NCBI GenBank assembly: GCA_036346355.1
Contig: CM070572.1
Coordinates: 39,407,944 to 39,471,943 of the forward strand
Source of the DNA: Rhipidocladum racemiflorum
Lineage: Eukaryota; Streptophyta; Magnoliopsida; Poales; Poaceae
Direction of reading: 5' to 3'
DNA length: 64,000 nt
The number at the start of each line of letters is the position of its first letter. The first letter of the stretch is position 1. Positions 9,765 through 22,030 of this stretch are shown piece by piece. Both the position numbers and the translations under genes were made by a program. The notes beneath the pieces were generated by a model, which was not told the DNA's origin, made no database searches, and saw only the letters and a program-made list of their open reading frames with translations.

Positions 9765-12650
9765 ATGGTGGACCAAAGCAACATTTTGTGGGAGCACGAT
9801 GACAAGGTATGGACTGGTTTTTGATGCAAGTATTGTCACAAAGAGAAGAAAGAAGGCGGTGTAACCCGACTGAAGTACCACTTGGCAGGGTGCGGTCCGA
9901 ATGTCGTCTATTGCAATCAAGTTCCTAAGAAGGCCCGCGAGTACTTTCTACGCGAACTAGACATGATAAATGATAAGAAGTTGGGAAAGAGGGGGAGAGG
10001 CTTAGAAAGGAAGCAGCAGCTGGAGATTCGGGCCTGTTGAGAACAAATGCATATTCAGAGTACACATGTGATGCTGATGAGGAGGACCAACTTTAGCATG
10101 CCAAGGCTGCCTGTAGGGTGGAGGCAGAATTTATCAGTCAGTAAGGTGGCAGGTATGAGCACGGTGGTGGCAGTGGCACCTCAAAGGGGGCCAGAGGAGG
10201 GGGTGAAGGTGTGTTGCTGAGGATGCTTCGGAGTTCTATGCAACAGGAAAGACTAGTATTGAGGGATTATAACCTTGTTACGGCCCGTGGCCCTCTGCAA
10301 ACAAGGATTGACACTAGGAGCTGTACATAGAAGGGGAGGAATACGAAGCAGACGATTGGCTCAATCTGGGCCAAATTTTTTTCACACAGTTGGTATCATG
10401 GGAGGAAAGCAGACAATCCCTACTTCATTAGTGTTGTCAGGAAAACTCAAAAATAGAGTAAGTGAGCTTTCAAATTTTTGTCCAATTGTTTGTAGGCGAT
10501 TAATAGCTCACATTTCCATCCTACGTTTTATTTTGCAGGCGAGGGTGTCCCATCTCTGACTGTGAGAGACATAGACGGTAAATATTTAGATGCCAACGAA
10601 GCAGACATAATGGAGAAGATGGCAATATTCAAGCTAGAATGGCCTGGCATTATAATTACATGCAATTCTTGGACTAGGCCGACACGTATGAGCATTATCA
10701 ACTTCATGTTATACTGCAATGGCACCATATTCTTCCACAAGTTCGTGGATGCAACGGGCTTAACTTAGGATGCCACGTACTTGCGCATTGTATTTGTTTT
10801 CATTCATTTTGCATTGCACTTCTTCTAGCGGATGTGAACACAATTAGAGCACATTCGCCTTCATCCATACTAAAGTTCGCAACCGTCTATCCTACAAGAA
10901 GCTACATAAGTTGGTGTATGTTAACTACAATATGTGGCTCAGAATTTAAGATGCAGAAAGTCAAAGGTACACATATGAAGATAATCCATTCTAGCGTCTT
11001 ATGGAGCTTATATTGTGCGATAATGAAAATCCGATCCAATAGTGAATGGAGAAAGGGAGGTCCAATACTGACCCCTTACTTGATGAGGATGACACTGAGA
11101 GTGACATCACCCTTCCATCAAACCTTGTGATAGAACTGGTTGACCCTATTTCATTGTGAAAGAACACTGGGGTTGCAAGCATTCCCGAATGGGCAGACAA
11201 GACAGTGGGTATTAGTCACACAGGAAAGAGGAAGCAACAAACAATGGCGACGAGGGAGCAAGCAAAGAGGAGAGCTCCCTCGAAAGAAAAGGGTAGTGAT
11301 GATGATTGTCTAAAGCCCATTAATGATTACAGCTTTTGCGAAGCCAGTCATGTCATCATAAATGCGGCCTATGTAACAAAGAGACACATTAAATGTCTCG
11401 GTCAAAATTACTAATGACCACGGAAGTAAATGCTCGACCAGAATATGGGCAGGGCGAAGCCTGAGTTCTTACTAGGTCGGAAACAAGCCGACTTGGAAAA
11501 ACCCTTTTAGGTTGGTACATTTTTCACCACACCGACCTAAGCAAAATCCGGGTAACTCTTGCATCGACCTAAACCAGGTCAGCAAGGAATATCTACACAG
11601 GGACTATGTGCAGAAGAAGCTTTTCTTTAACAGGTACAGAGAACCGCTTAGAAGTTACCTAAAATGAAGAGGTGCCATCTGACGAAAAGATACCTCTTCA
11701 TCGAGAAGACACCTTTTGGCAGGAAGGTAGCTCTTCGAAGACGACAACTGTCATCCCTTCGATGCTATAAATAGGCTACTCCCGCCAGAATTTGGATATA
11801 GAAGTTCGTTGTGTTCATTAAGATCAATACATTCAATAGATTGACACGCATTGATAAAGTTTGTACTCTGTAAAGAAGTTCCCGTAATATAATTCCCATC
11901 CATTTCCTATCCATTCTCCAATCCCTTTCAATATTATTTTTTAAACACAAGGCAACTATAATTACATTCGTAAGCTCGATCTAGAAACCATCGGGTCTTG
12001 AACATCAACAGGTAGGCTTTCCTCAGAGGAGCCAGATCATGTATGGAGTGATGACTCGATTGATAGCACTCTCGAGGGTGGCCGGAGCCTGCAGTACCAA
12101 GAGTCCATTGACAGTAGCTCCAAGATAGATAGCCATGGCAGTGAGTCCGGTGATGGTTTCCGAGAACAACATCGTCCCATAGAATTTACAGGGTAGTCTC
12201 AGTTCACTCATGCCACACAGGACACAGACCATGCCACTCCATAGTCGCAGAGGATGACTACTTCAGGAAGGGAAGGGAGCATGGACGCAACCATGATGCA
12301 CCACATGATAGCTCTAGCTCGTACAGCGTCGCTGAGATGCAAGGGAGTTATGGCTTATATGGCCAATACGACTACACCATTCCGGATGCTCATGCACAAC
12401 CTCCCACCCAATGGGTCTATGAGTGGCAAGACTCGACATTTTATACCATGTTGTACCAACAGGGAGAAACAACTAGCCCATGGATAAGACAAAGTTGGCC
12501 TGAATACAAGGCGGAGTTGTTAGCTACACGAGGATTAGATTCATGTCCACCGAGGAGTACAACATGGCGAACCAAGTGTACACCCAACAATATTATCAAT
12601 AGACTTGAAGGTAATGTTTCATTTATATGTTTCATTTCATTGCAACTTTT
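9765..12650 (+). pseudogene. hAT transposase pseudogene (BED finger, DUF659), split by an LTR-like insert
   Basis: From the ATG at 9765 a reading frame encodes a BED zinc finger: CKYCHKEKKEGGVTRLKYHL with a downstream YCNQVP. This is the N-terminal DNA-binding module of plant hAT transposases. An in-frame TGA at 9822-9824 sits just before the first finger cysteine, and the frame closes near 10039. A DUF659-like segment follows at 10550-10768, with EADIMEKMAIFKLEWPGI, then a NSWTRP turn and a SIINFMLYCNGTIFFHKFVDA strand. The C-terminal low-complexity tail, rich in Y, Q and P, appears at about 12320-12480. A segment at 11405-12009 interrupts the gene. I could not place the catalytic RW/DDE region or the element ends. 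The reading frame shifts several times, so this is a dead copy. Confidence 0.7.
11405..12009 (+). mobile_element. LTR-like insertion inside the hAT gene
   Basis: This block has the layout of a short LTR: a TATA box (GCTATAAATAGGC, about 11764-11776), a leader containing AAGATCAATACATTCAATAGATTG, and a TTGAACATCAACA close. It separates the middle and C-terminal parts of a hAT transposase, so it was inserted there. A direct duplication at its ends could not be pinned down. An intron is the alternative, but the promoter-like content argues for an LTR. Confidence 0.4.
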
Positions 12651-12689
12651 ATTTTTACTAACATAGCGTTCATGTAAGTCTAACATAGC

Positions 12690-13554
12690 ATATGTCTAAC
12701 AATGGAAGGACGATTGAACACAACATCATGCAAACATTCTTTTTCGTTGAGAAATGTTGATTTCAAATGCCACATGCCAATGATATTGAGATGTGGATTT
12801 ATTGGATTGATTTGTAAATGGTATTTCAAATGAATTGTTATATGTTGAGATATTATTGCTACATTGCACTCTACAATTTGATATTGTCTAAAATGCAGCA
12901 AAGACCATGTCAAAATTTTGTTCTATTTTTCCATGTATATGCCTTACATTTTTCCTGATTTTTTTGCCCTTTTTCAGGTTTTTACAAATTATCCACATTT
13001 TCTACATTTTTTTTTCTAATTTCACTCAATTATTTTCCTATTTACACCAAGTCTGTCGATTTCGCTTCAAATCTCCAAAAAAACAGATAAAATATGGCTA
13101 TAATCGAAAAAAATCAGGCGATGTTTGACCTTCGTGTTCAAATGATTTGACTTCGAGATTCATCCGATTTATACCAGAATCTACTGGAATTTCCCACTCC
13201 AAACAGTAAGATGAACCCTGATGCTCGCTCGCCCGCTTAACATCCAAGCCACTCTCCCCCCAAAGTCCAATCGTGCATTACGTATGCATGGCACGATATG
13301 GGCACTGTGGCAGATCTACCATGGTGGCACAAGAGGGTTGGACCAAAAGCTCTACTCGTCGCACTCTTAGTATCTTTGTACTATTTCTAACACTATCTGT
13401 ATTACTAATCTAATTAATTTTATTTTTAAGATTGCACTTTTACTATCAATTATCAAGATTTTATCTTTAATTATTTATTATTTTAACTGTATTAATCATC
13501 GATTTATGTATCAATTTAAATTACGTATAGTATTTAAATATACTTTTACTGTAA
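12690..13554. other. No gene seen; AT-rich
   Basis: The sequence is AT-rich with long T runs (12930-13030) and no coding or RNA gene signal that I can support. Confidence 0.5.
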
Positions 13555-13870
13555 TCACCTGATAATAGTTTCACACGAGCACCCACCCTCAATTTTTATC
13601 CGGTCCACGCCACTGGTTGGGCGCCCATGTCCAGCGTGTTCGCAGATCCCGATCGATTCCCGCGGCGTTTGGTGCGAGGTTCCCCTCCAAACGTACTTGC
13701 GGCGGCGCCCACTGGTCTCGCTCGCTCCGCCGTCCGTCCGGCGTCGATCCGCCAAACCATCGTGCGCTCGCCGGGAAAACGACACGACAATCTCTTCAGC
13801 TAACGCGCTTGCTTACACAGTGATCCAGCGATGATCGACGCAACCAGTTAACCACCACCACCACCACGGA
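13555..13870. other. GC- and CpG-rich island without an identifiable gene
   Basis: About 300 bp of strongly GC-rich DNA with many CpG steps sits in AT-rich surroundings. Overlapping frames are open on both strands, which composition alone explains. It could be the promoter-proximal end of a lost or captured gene. No TATA box or splice site identifies one. Confidence 0.4.
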
Positions 13871-14075
13871 GAACAAGCAGAGCACCCCACGTGGCCTGTA
13901 AAGAAAATCGGAATTGTTAAACATCACTCGACTAAGTTTCTTGTTTAACTGTCTTTTTTTTTTCTCTCGAAAATTTCAGTATATTTGAAGTACAGTCAGA
14001 CCGATGTAACTTTTTTTTTATAGAATATGCAACAAATCGGTGTAATTGGTTTGATGGACCGACTAAATTATGATA

Positions 14076-14270
14076 CTCCATTTGTTCATAAATAAGTGTT
14101 ATTATAAGTTCTTGCATTTTCATCAAGTTATATCTAAAAATTTATATTAATCATTTATATTATATCTTTAGACGAAGTGTTTTTCTCTAATCTATGTTAG
14201 TAAATAGCACTGAAAATAACTTAAGTAGAATGATAAAGAATGAAAAACTGGTAAAAAAATCATCTCAAAA
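14076..14270. mobile_element. Stowaway-like MITE remnant
   Basis: After a TA dinucleotide the sequence CTCCATTTGTTCATAAATAAG matches the Stowaway-style terminal consensus (CTCC-TCCGTTC--AAATATAAG). The family also occurs at 35139 in this window. The right terminal repeat is not recognisable, so the length is a guess. Confidence 0.35.
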
Positions 14271-14426
14271 TTGTAGAATAACATGTATTTAAAAACTACA
14301 ATAGCGTGCATTCCAGAATATACAAGTATACGATGAGATAGAAAGTGAGTGCAATTAAAAGCCGAAAGCCAAGGGACGAACTATAATCGATTCAACCACC
14401 TGTTAATCCATGTACAAATAAATCAA

Positions 14427-14756
14427 TGTTAATATATGTTAATATATGTTAAGGGCTGGAAGGAGGATCGATCAATGCGATTCAGTATGATTCAATAAAT
14501 CCATGCGTATTGTTATGATATGGATAGAATCCGTATTCCTGGAGAGAAAGACTCTATCTATGGTGGACGAATCTGAATTTATCTCCAGGGATCCTCCACT
14601 ATATATATAGGACATTGTCTTGTACAAAAATCAATCAATCTAATAAAGAGAGAGGTTTCCCCCTTGTATAGTGTGCTTCTCCTTTCTTCTATTCATATGA
14701 TTGCTTAGCGTACTGTGGATTGATGCGAGTGAATGATCTTATTTCACAACACGTAT
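14427..14756 (+). repeat. Copia-like solo LTR candidate
   Basis: The segment runs from a TGTTAATATATGTTAAGG-type start to ATTTCACA. It has a TATA-like CTATATATATAGG (about 14601-14613) and, 60-70 bp downstream, an AATAAAG polyadenylation-like motif with a pyrimidine tract, as in a Copia LTR. No exact flanking duplication was found. Confidence 0.35.
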
Positions 14757-14949
14757 ATTGCGAAGCAACGTCAATCAACTAGCGATTAAAGATCGATCCC
14801 GTCGTCGAATGTTGATGACTACAACCGGATCCATCCCGTTTCATGTGACGCCTTTTAATGGCGATGGAGACGCCATGCCGGCCCGGCCGGCCAGCTGGTC
14901 GGTTGTCCTGGACCATGGAACAGAACAATTCCAGCCGGGCATGCACGCA

Positions 14950-15258
14950 CCGAGTCCTTGTTTGTGCTTTTCCTCGGCTAAAATGCTGGAAAAAAAATCA
15001 AAATATAAATAAATATGTGATTGTTTATTTGATTTTTTTTTTGGGAAAGCCATAAGCATCTGTATAACTAAAAGCCAAAAACCACCCGAGATGTGCTTTT
15101 TTGGGTTATTGAAAGTTAGTTTTAGACTAATATCACTGAAGTTAGAGCTATCCATCTCTATCACGTATAAAATTCGATTACTTTTAAACTGCTTAAGCAT
15201 AAATGCTGATTTCAAGCTACAAACTAAAAGACGCCTGAACAAACAGATCCTAACACAT
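14950..15258. mobile_element. Candidate MITE
   Basis: The ends form an imperfect inverted pair: GAGTCCTTGTTTGTGCTTTT on the left and, reading inward from the right, TAGGATCTGTTTGTTCAGGC. The interior is AT-rich and noncoding. The flanking duplication is not clear. A 168-residue open frame on the minus strand crosses it and is most likely chance. Confidence 0.35.
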
Positions 15259-15954
15259 CTGCATCGCCAAATGCGTGTGTATGCCAATGAGTCAATCGTC
15301 TTCTTTTCCTGCATGCCAAAGTATAACCGGGACCAGATGAGATCCAATGATTTGTGTTAGTTGCAGGTAACAGTTCCGGGAGAAGGAGAGGATCAGGGAA
15401 AGCATAGCTGCAGCTGCTTGCATTGATTTGCAGGTCGCTTCTTTGACAATTTCCCGCTTCGAGTAGCACATTTATGTGCTTGGCTGCTTGTCATGAGACT
15501 GTCTTGCAACCTTCTTCCACACCATGAAATTTTCTCGATTCCTACATAAAGTAAAATATTTCCTGTGAAATTCGTATGAACTTTGAAAGACAATGCTGAG
15601 ATCTATCCATGTTTGTGATGAATATTTAATTGATTTTGAGCCTGTGGTGTTCAAGTTTGAGTTTGTTTCGATTTGGAAGCAAATTGGGTATTGTTAGGTT
15701 TGAGCGGCACTACCGGCCCTTAGGAGGTAGTAGTACCGGACCTGCGGCATTACCAGTCTTATGAAGGCGGTAGTTATTTTCTAGCAAGGGGATTCTCTGG
15801 GTTGAGTGAAAGCAGCACTACCGGCCATGGAGGGAGGTACTGCCGACCAGGCGGTACTATCGGCCCCAGGTCAACAAGTTTTGGTGAAATTCTTGAGATT
15901 ATGTAATTGTGATTGCATATTTCCTTCGACAATGCTATGTGATAGGTTTCTTGT

Positions 15955-16275
15955 TGGATCCTCTGTGTATCCTGCACTAGTTCAGGAAAGGATAGTATAC
16001 ACAGTAGAAGTGAAATCATAACATATCAAACGTACTTTATTAATATCAATTATCTAGAATTACAAAATGAATGGCACACAGGCCAATAAATAAATAAGCA
16101 AATAAATAACGGCAGCAAAAATAAAGAATGGTAGTAAAACCTAATTGAATTGCCACAAGCAATATAATGGGGAAGCGGCCTAGTCCAACTAGTCCTCAGG
16201 ATCGTAGAACTCCTACTCTCAGCCAACAAAGTAAACAATGGTGAGTACAAAAGTACTCCGCAAGTCACACCAGAA
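15955..16275 (-). repeat. Tekay-like LTR fragment
   Basis: On the minus strand this contains GGAGTACTTTTGTACTCACC and, further on, CCTGAACTAGTGCAGGATAC. These correspond to GAGTGCTTTAAGTACTCACC and CCTGGACTAGTGCTGAATAC in the complete solo LTR at 56223-59640. It is therefore the 3'-terminal part of a related LTR, truncated on both sides. Just to its left (15700-15860) a motif ACTACCGGCC/GGCGGTAGT recurs in both orientations. Confidence 0.55.
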
Positions 16276-16744
16276 AATTCAATATTAATGTAAGAGTGAC
16301 AAAATGAAGGTTGTACGATTGATTTTAGTATAAAGCAGCAATTTTCTAATTATTCTAAGTAATTTTTCAATTGTATATATATTTTAAAAAAATTCATTTT
16401 TAAATATCTTTTAACTTAGGAATCACGTATGTAACTATCCAAATTTTTCCATCATGGACTCACTCCATCCCAAATCTCATTTTTTCCAAACTCAATTTTA
16501 AAATACTAAATTCTAATATGTGCAAGGCCATCTCGACATTTTCATGCATGCACATGTGACTAATCAATTAGTTTTACACTCTGTAGAGGTTGCATATCTT
16601 TTACCAACTAGACATGATTATATTCTTTTGCCAAAGTACACACTTCCTTTGGTGTACGATAGAGAAAATTATGATAAAGTCCCTATAAAGTTTCATCTCA
16701 ATTAATTATGCCCGCTAAGATTCCACCGCTGGTAGGGTTAAAAC

Positions 16745-18460
16745 TAGGGGTGCAAACGGAGCGCATAATTCCCGACCGATCCGATACCGTATTTGAAAAA
16801 AATCCGTATCGATGTTATCCGTATTCGTATTCGGAAAATCCGATGTAATATGGGTTAGGATATGGGAAGAGCAATATCCGATCCGTATCCGAAAAATCTC
16901 ATGTAATATTGATTTAGTACACGCATTCATGGGTACCCCCAAAGAGTCTCGAGACAAAGGAACGGGCTACCTTTGAGGCCCAGTTCGGACCAAGGGCCCG
17001 TGGGCCACGAAGGGATCTTGTCCCCGGCCAAGCACAAATTCAGACGCGCTCCGACCCCCTGGGTCAGAGCGGGCAGCGGCTCCTTCGAAGCGTTTGGACA
17101 CCTGCCCTACCGGCGTGACGTCCCAAGACGTCCACACCAGGGTAGGTGGCTCCTTCCCAAGGTGTCAGGGAGGCCGTCTAAGAAGTCAAGCTCCGGTCCC
17201 GTCATCCTGACACGCAACAGAGGGGAGCGCCCCTCCCGAGGCCACGCTGAGGTCAAATGCTATTAATGCGGCGCTACCGACGATCGTGATGCAGCGAAGC
17301 GGCGTCACTTCTCCAACCCGGCCGAGGACCCCCGCCGCAGGACTACCAACCCGGCATGGGGGCGGACGGAGCCCGGTCGGACGACAAGACAGGAGACCAG
17401 ACTCCAAGGCGTATAGTACCCCTTCTTTTTTCTCTCCAAACTCCCATGTAACCTGCCACCTCCGAGTCTATAAGGAGAGGCAGGACGCCAGGGGCGAGGA
17501 GAGATCGATCGATCAAAAACCCAGAAACCGGTCGAACGCAAGAGGGAGATCGATAAAAACCAAAAAACCTTCCTCATCTGTAACCCCCGGGCAATCGTTC
17601 GCCTCGAGAAACAATACACACCAACAGCACGAACTGGAGTAGGGACATTCAGCCCGAACCAGTATAAACCCCTGGCTTCTTGAGTCGACCATTCGGGGAG
17701 AGGGAGCGCACGAACCCCCCTCTAACCAAAAATTCGTATTGCCGGTGTACGAAACACCGACAAATATGGGTTAGGATATGGGAAGAGCAATATCCGACCC
17801 GATATCTGGTAAATATTCGACCCAATAGCCGGTAAATATCCGACCCGATACCCTTGCAATATTGTTCGTAATGTGTGTATTTGAATTACAGTGCTTGCTA
17901 GCTGTATTTTAGATGTTCGTGTTGGGTATGTGCTATCTGATTAGGCAAGTTGTAATATAATGTGAAACATAGTGCTGTTATGAGCCTGTGATATAATGTG
18001 AGCAAGTTGTAATATAATTGCATTACTTTCTGGAGCAAGCTCTTATAATTGCACTACAAAACACTTGATTGCAGTTGGATGTGCTACATCATATAAGTGC
18101 ATATGTTGATTGGAATTGTACTTGGTTGTATATTATTCTTATGTAGGGAATGCAACTATTATTGAATTTGAAACACTTACATGTCTTGAAAGTTATAGTA
18201 AAGTTTTGTGTATGGTTGATTGATCATAATATATGTGACATATATGGTTTCTGCTTTCACGCATTATCCGACTAACTATTCGTGACCGAGACTAACCGTA
18301 TCCGGAACGACCTGTATTCGCTCCGTATTCGTGACCGAAGTAATCCGTATTCGTATTTGAATCTGGCACTGTCCATATCCGATTATGTATCCGAGAAAAA
18401 ATTTGAAATAGGATACGGGATGAACGAAATCCGTCCGTATCCGCTCCGTTTGCACTCCTA
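16745..18460. mobile_element. hAT element with 8-bp TSD, interrupted by a solo LTR
   Basis: Terminal inverted repeats TAGGGGTGCAAACGGAGCG and, read inward from the right, TAGGAGTGCAAACGGAGCG differ at one position. The octamer GTTAAAAC flanks both ends (16737-16744 and 18461-18468). The interior carries many repeats of CCG(A)TATCCG in both orientations, and a block (ATATGGGTTAGGATATGGG) occurs on each side of the inserted LTR. No transposase frame is present. Without the insert the element is about 860 bp. Confidence 0.92.
16910..17762 (+). mobile_element. Solo LTR of a Tat-lineage (RIRE2-like) gypsy element
   Basis: The segment starts TGATTTAGTACACGC and ends GAAACACCGACA. It is flanked by the pentamer AATAT on both sides (16905-16909 and 17763-17767), so it is a complete solo LTR with its target duplication. 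Its reverse complement contains CGAATGGTCGACTCAAG and TCGGGCTGAATGTCCCTACT, matching the LTRs of the large gypsy element at 35509-49473. It is thus the same family in opposite orientation. It sits inside a hAT element and is younger than it. Confidence 0.92.
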
Positions 18461-18468
18461 GTTAAAAC

Positions 18469-19068
18469 CACCCAATCCAAAAGCCCCCTCTTGCATCTTG
18501 TGGTAGACTAACCATCTCCACATTCAACCTAATGGCGTAATTAACATTGGAATGCCACAAAATGGACAACTAAGATTGTCCCATACCATACTTGTGGTAG
18601 CACTATTGCGCTTTACGTTCAGCAGCTCATAGACCGGTCCTTAATTGACTACGCGAGCTTTCAGCAACCCAACAACCACCAGTCTAATCATTCTCGCCGA
18701 CTCTAAATCACAAATTTCATTTTAACCATACCATATCCAAGAAATATAAAAATCACGACTTTTTATTTTAAGATAATATTACTGTGGCATAAATTTCTAG
18801 AACATCCTAATTTCAGTTCTAAGCATGTCTAAGAAATTTTTAAGTATCATCATATACTAAATAATATTTTCTTAAGATTACAACAACATAAGAATTCAAA
18901 TTTCAATGGTGGTCTAACAATTCTGGGTATTACTATTAATTCAAACTGGGACAGAAATAATACTTGCAAAAAACTATGCATGCAATAATTTAACTTCAAA
19001 CTATAATTTAAAAACTAGGATCAATATGATCAAGGAGATGTGACTTGCCTTGCTCGATGAGTGGCTAC
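18469..19068. other. No gene seen; flank between hAT and MULE
   Basis: AT-rich DNA without coding or repeat features that I can name. Its right end carries the first copy of the MULE target duplication. Confidence 0.5.
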
Positions 19069-19077
19069 TCGAAATCG

Positions 19078-19400
19078 GAAATTTTCACTGTATTGGCCCC
19101 TACCGTGTTTTTTTTCCCGGAACTAGCGTTGCTGCAAGATTTTTTGCAGCTTTGGCCCCTTGGCCAGCTCCTTCAATGCGGCCAGAAATTGACCGACCTG
19201 CAGAGGCCGTCATTGCATGTCTTCTCGTGGCAAGTATCAGCTGCGGCATGACGCTACTGCAGAGCCACATGCACGTGATCGCCCAGCCTCGGCCGCCAAA
19301 TGGCCCCCCGGCTCCTCATTTGTCGCCCATGCCCATGGTGCGACTTGCCGAGGCCTACCACGGTGCATGCACAAATTTTTGGCATTTCTTTGCATGCGTA
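19078..19400 (+). repeat. MULE left terminal inverted repeat
   Basis: The first 86 bp match the right end with one mismatch. Beyond that, blocks such as GAGCCACATGC, GTCGCCCATGCCCATGGTGC and CACGGTGCATGCAC recur in the right terminal region with indels between them. Confidence 0.88.
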
Positions 19401-19429
19401 GCCTAGCCTCCGTCTTCGCCATCAGCCAC

Positions 19430-19709
19430 CTCCGTGCAAAATATAAAAGCATATTTTGACTTTGCATAAGGATTAAGATTGCGATAAAATTGAGAAAGAT
19501 TTGAAAGAAAATAACTTATATACCTATTTTAATTGTCTTGGAAGATCAGAGATAATACTTTATGTGGTGGTAATGAATAAATGCATATAGTTGAAAGAGA
19601 ATAAATAGGGGTATAATAGGGAAAACTCATTAAATCTACATGCAACCCTTATATTTATCAACACGATCATTCAAATTATAGGCCTTATGTTTTTAAAAAA
19701 TTCATAATA
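19430..19709. mobile_element. Stowaway-type MITE inside the MULE
   Basis: CTCCGTGCAAAATATAAAAG opens a segment whose interior (AAAATTGAGAAAGAT, AGAGATAATA, AATAAATG(C/T)ATATAGTTG, ATCTACATGCA) matches the MITE at 35139-35376 block by block. The right end is degenerate. A (TA)10 microsatellite follows at 19711-19730. Confidence 0.6.
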
Positions 19710-20089
19710 GTATATATATATATATATATAAAGTAATAAAACTGAGGTAAACTAATAAAAGTTACACAAGATGTGCAGGCATGTATTCTCGTTGAGACTC
19801 GGTTGAGAAGCTATTTCGATGCGAGCATGAGAAAAGACCGATGTCTGGTTTTGAGGTGGGCCATCTCGATCTGCTCAACTCGTAATTATTTTTGAAGACT
19901 TCGTGTAGTTATCTCCAAAGATGTGAAATATATATGCGGTACCTTTAATCTTAGATAGATGGGAGCAATAAGAATGTCTTGAATTTTATACGGCTTAGAA
20001 ATGCTAAACAACAATGGCATGTACGGCACACTCTACCGAGTATACCTGGGACTAAACGTAACATGCCTTAGGGAGAGGAAACAACAAGA

Positions 20090-20420
20090 AGGGCCCTTCT
20101 CTTACACTTTCTTGAGTGCAACGAGGATATTTTCCCTTCTGTGATTTTCGGCTCCTGCCGCTCGGCCCTAGCTGCCCTCTCACGCTTTCTCTACTTTCGG
20201 CCTCCCTCTCCGGCATGGCGGCTGCCGTTCGGCCTCCTCGTGCATGCATATGTTCCAAATCTTCTCGGGCGCTTCTCCTCCTCATCCTGCTCACACCACT
20301 CTTTGCTCCACGATAGCCCTCCGTCACGAGTACTCCCGATTCCGCCTCCTCTCCATCTCGGGAGTTTGTTCGCGTCGTAGAATCGGATGAACTCGCCGCA
20401 GTGGAGGCTGCAATTAGTCA
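20090..20420 (+). other. Pyrimidine- and GC-rich segment with a small ORF, unrecognised
   Basis: A frame starting at an ATG near 20215 encodes a short peptide with a hydrophobic leucine-rich stretch (ALLLLILLTPLF), within a longer open frame from 20116 to 20316. It has the shape of a secretion signal or membrane anchor but is only tens of residues long. Open frames on both strands reflect composition. No family is recognised, and it may be noncoding MULE subterminal DNA. Confidence 0.2.
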
Positions 20421-21389
20421 CATCACACGGTGTTACAACATGTATGAATTGGGAGCAGCACCAAATGTGAGTATGAACATCACGGGCTTCTCCGCCAGAT
20501 CCGCATCTCCCAGCGTTGGCTCGGAGTCATGGTTGCGGCGGCTCGATTACCTCATACCGTAAGTGTATGAGTTGTCTCTGACTATAGGAAGCGGCAAGGA
20601 TCCCGCATAGGCACATGGGGACCTCCGTGCCTTCGGGATTGTTTCGACAACGTTGTGCCTTGGGGGCGAGGAACTCCATTGGTCTTTGCTCGTTTGGGTT
20701 GGCGGTGATGGTTCTCTTTGTTGTATTGGAGCGATGGTTTGGTCGATGCAACTGCGAAAGCGAGGAAGGGGTTAAATAGCCGATAGAGCGACAGACTTGA
20801 AGCTTCAAAGGAATCCGCGAGCATCAGTTCGCTGCAGCTCACTGCTTGATACCGACATATGCACGCAGCTTTGTACCTTGGAGAAGTGCGGTAAAGCTTT
20901 GCCGGCTATGCTTTGGACGGACGACTTCGTGCAATATCGGCACACATGCATTTGACATGACATTTCGGACAGAACCGATCGACATGATATGTCCCTACAG
21001 CTTTGCCCGACAATGCTTTCACATGACGTGTCGATGACCTTTGCTTGGATTATAAAATGCAACTGAATGGGATGAGAAAACTCATGGTGTATGGACTAAG
21101 TGCTAATATCATTGTTTGTTTATAATAATCACTTTAGTGGTAAGCGTGCGTTTGGTACGGTTTGTTGTTTGTTTTTGTTGTCATTGTCTGTTTATAATAA
21201 TCACTGCAGTTTTTAAAAATTGAAAATTCGTTCTTCCTTGTATTGTTTGTTGTGCAACAAATCTGATGACAAATCTGAGTTACCAAGAAGCATGACATTC
21301 ATATTACAAAGTACAATTGGGAGAACAACTACAACAGCATTTCTTGTGAACAAGAACTAACATACAAATGGATGCAAGGTTGAGCGGCT

Positions 21390-22030
21390 TTAGAACTTTC
21401 CAGAATCATCACTATCATAGAATTCAACACCCTCTTCTTCGAAAAACTCCCAACGGTCACGTTTGTAGAGTTCAGCGTTGGGGCCGTCAAGAGGAACAAC
21501 CAAATCAGGGCTTACAGCTTTGTTGTTATCTTCTACGGCCTGCTCAAGGAAGCGATCATACGCTTCACGGTTTTCTTCTTGTTCAGGCCGAACTCCCTCT
21601 CTCTGCGGTAATTCTCGTACCGTTAGCCTGTTAAGTTCCTGCGCGAGATCCGTCCTCTGCTGTACCATTGGAAGCGTCCTGTTTAAAGATGTCGGTGTAT
21701 TTATATCATCTGCCCACTGCTGATATTGGCATCCTGTAGGCTACACGAAAGTGTTAACATGGTTATACCAAACTCGAGCAGGAGAGTACTCATGAAAACA
21801 TGAAGAAATCAAAAAATCGTAGAGACGTACAGAGAAATTAGGGCATCTATAATACGCCTCGGATTCGTTATTTTCTGTAGTGGTGGAGTACCAGGTGTGG
21901 ACTTCCACATGACAGCTTAGGGCACATTACCCGCCTGCATTGGCAACCATGGCTCGACGCCTTCGACATGGCTTGGGACAGAAGCCGAACACTTAAGTCG
22001 GTATCTACACGAAGCAAAAACATCAATAAC
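21390..22030 (-). pseudogene. GRF-type zinc-finger ORF of the MULE
   Basis: On the minus strand an upstream exon (to 21831) encodes a CHVEVHTWYSTTTENN run and YYRCPNFS. A GT..AG intron follows at 21830-21741, with donor GTACGT and acceptor TGTAG. The next exon opens with TGCQYQQWADD, continues through an acidic, coiled-coil-prone stretch (QQRTDLAQELNRL ... EQEENREAYDRFLEQAVE) and stops at 21390 after DDSGKF. The spacing YxCPN...C-x-Y-x-x-W-x-D is that of the GRF zinc finger, a small nucleic-acid-binding domain. The N-terminal cysteine pair (GCQC) lies in a different frame about 40 bp upstream, so a frameshift separates it. A promoter-like leader shared with the right end of the MULE lies upstream. 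The role in transposition is unknown. Confidence 0.5.

Noticed and set aside
14841..15347. 168-residue minus-strand ORF
   Set aside because: It runs through the candidate MITE and low-complexity DNA, has no recognisable domain and no gene-like context.
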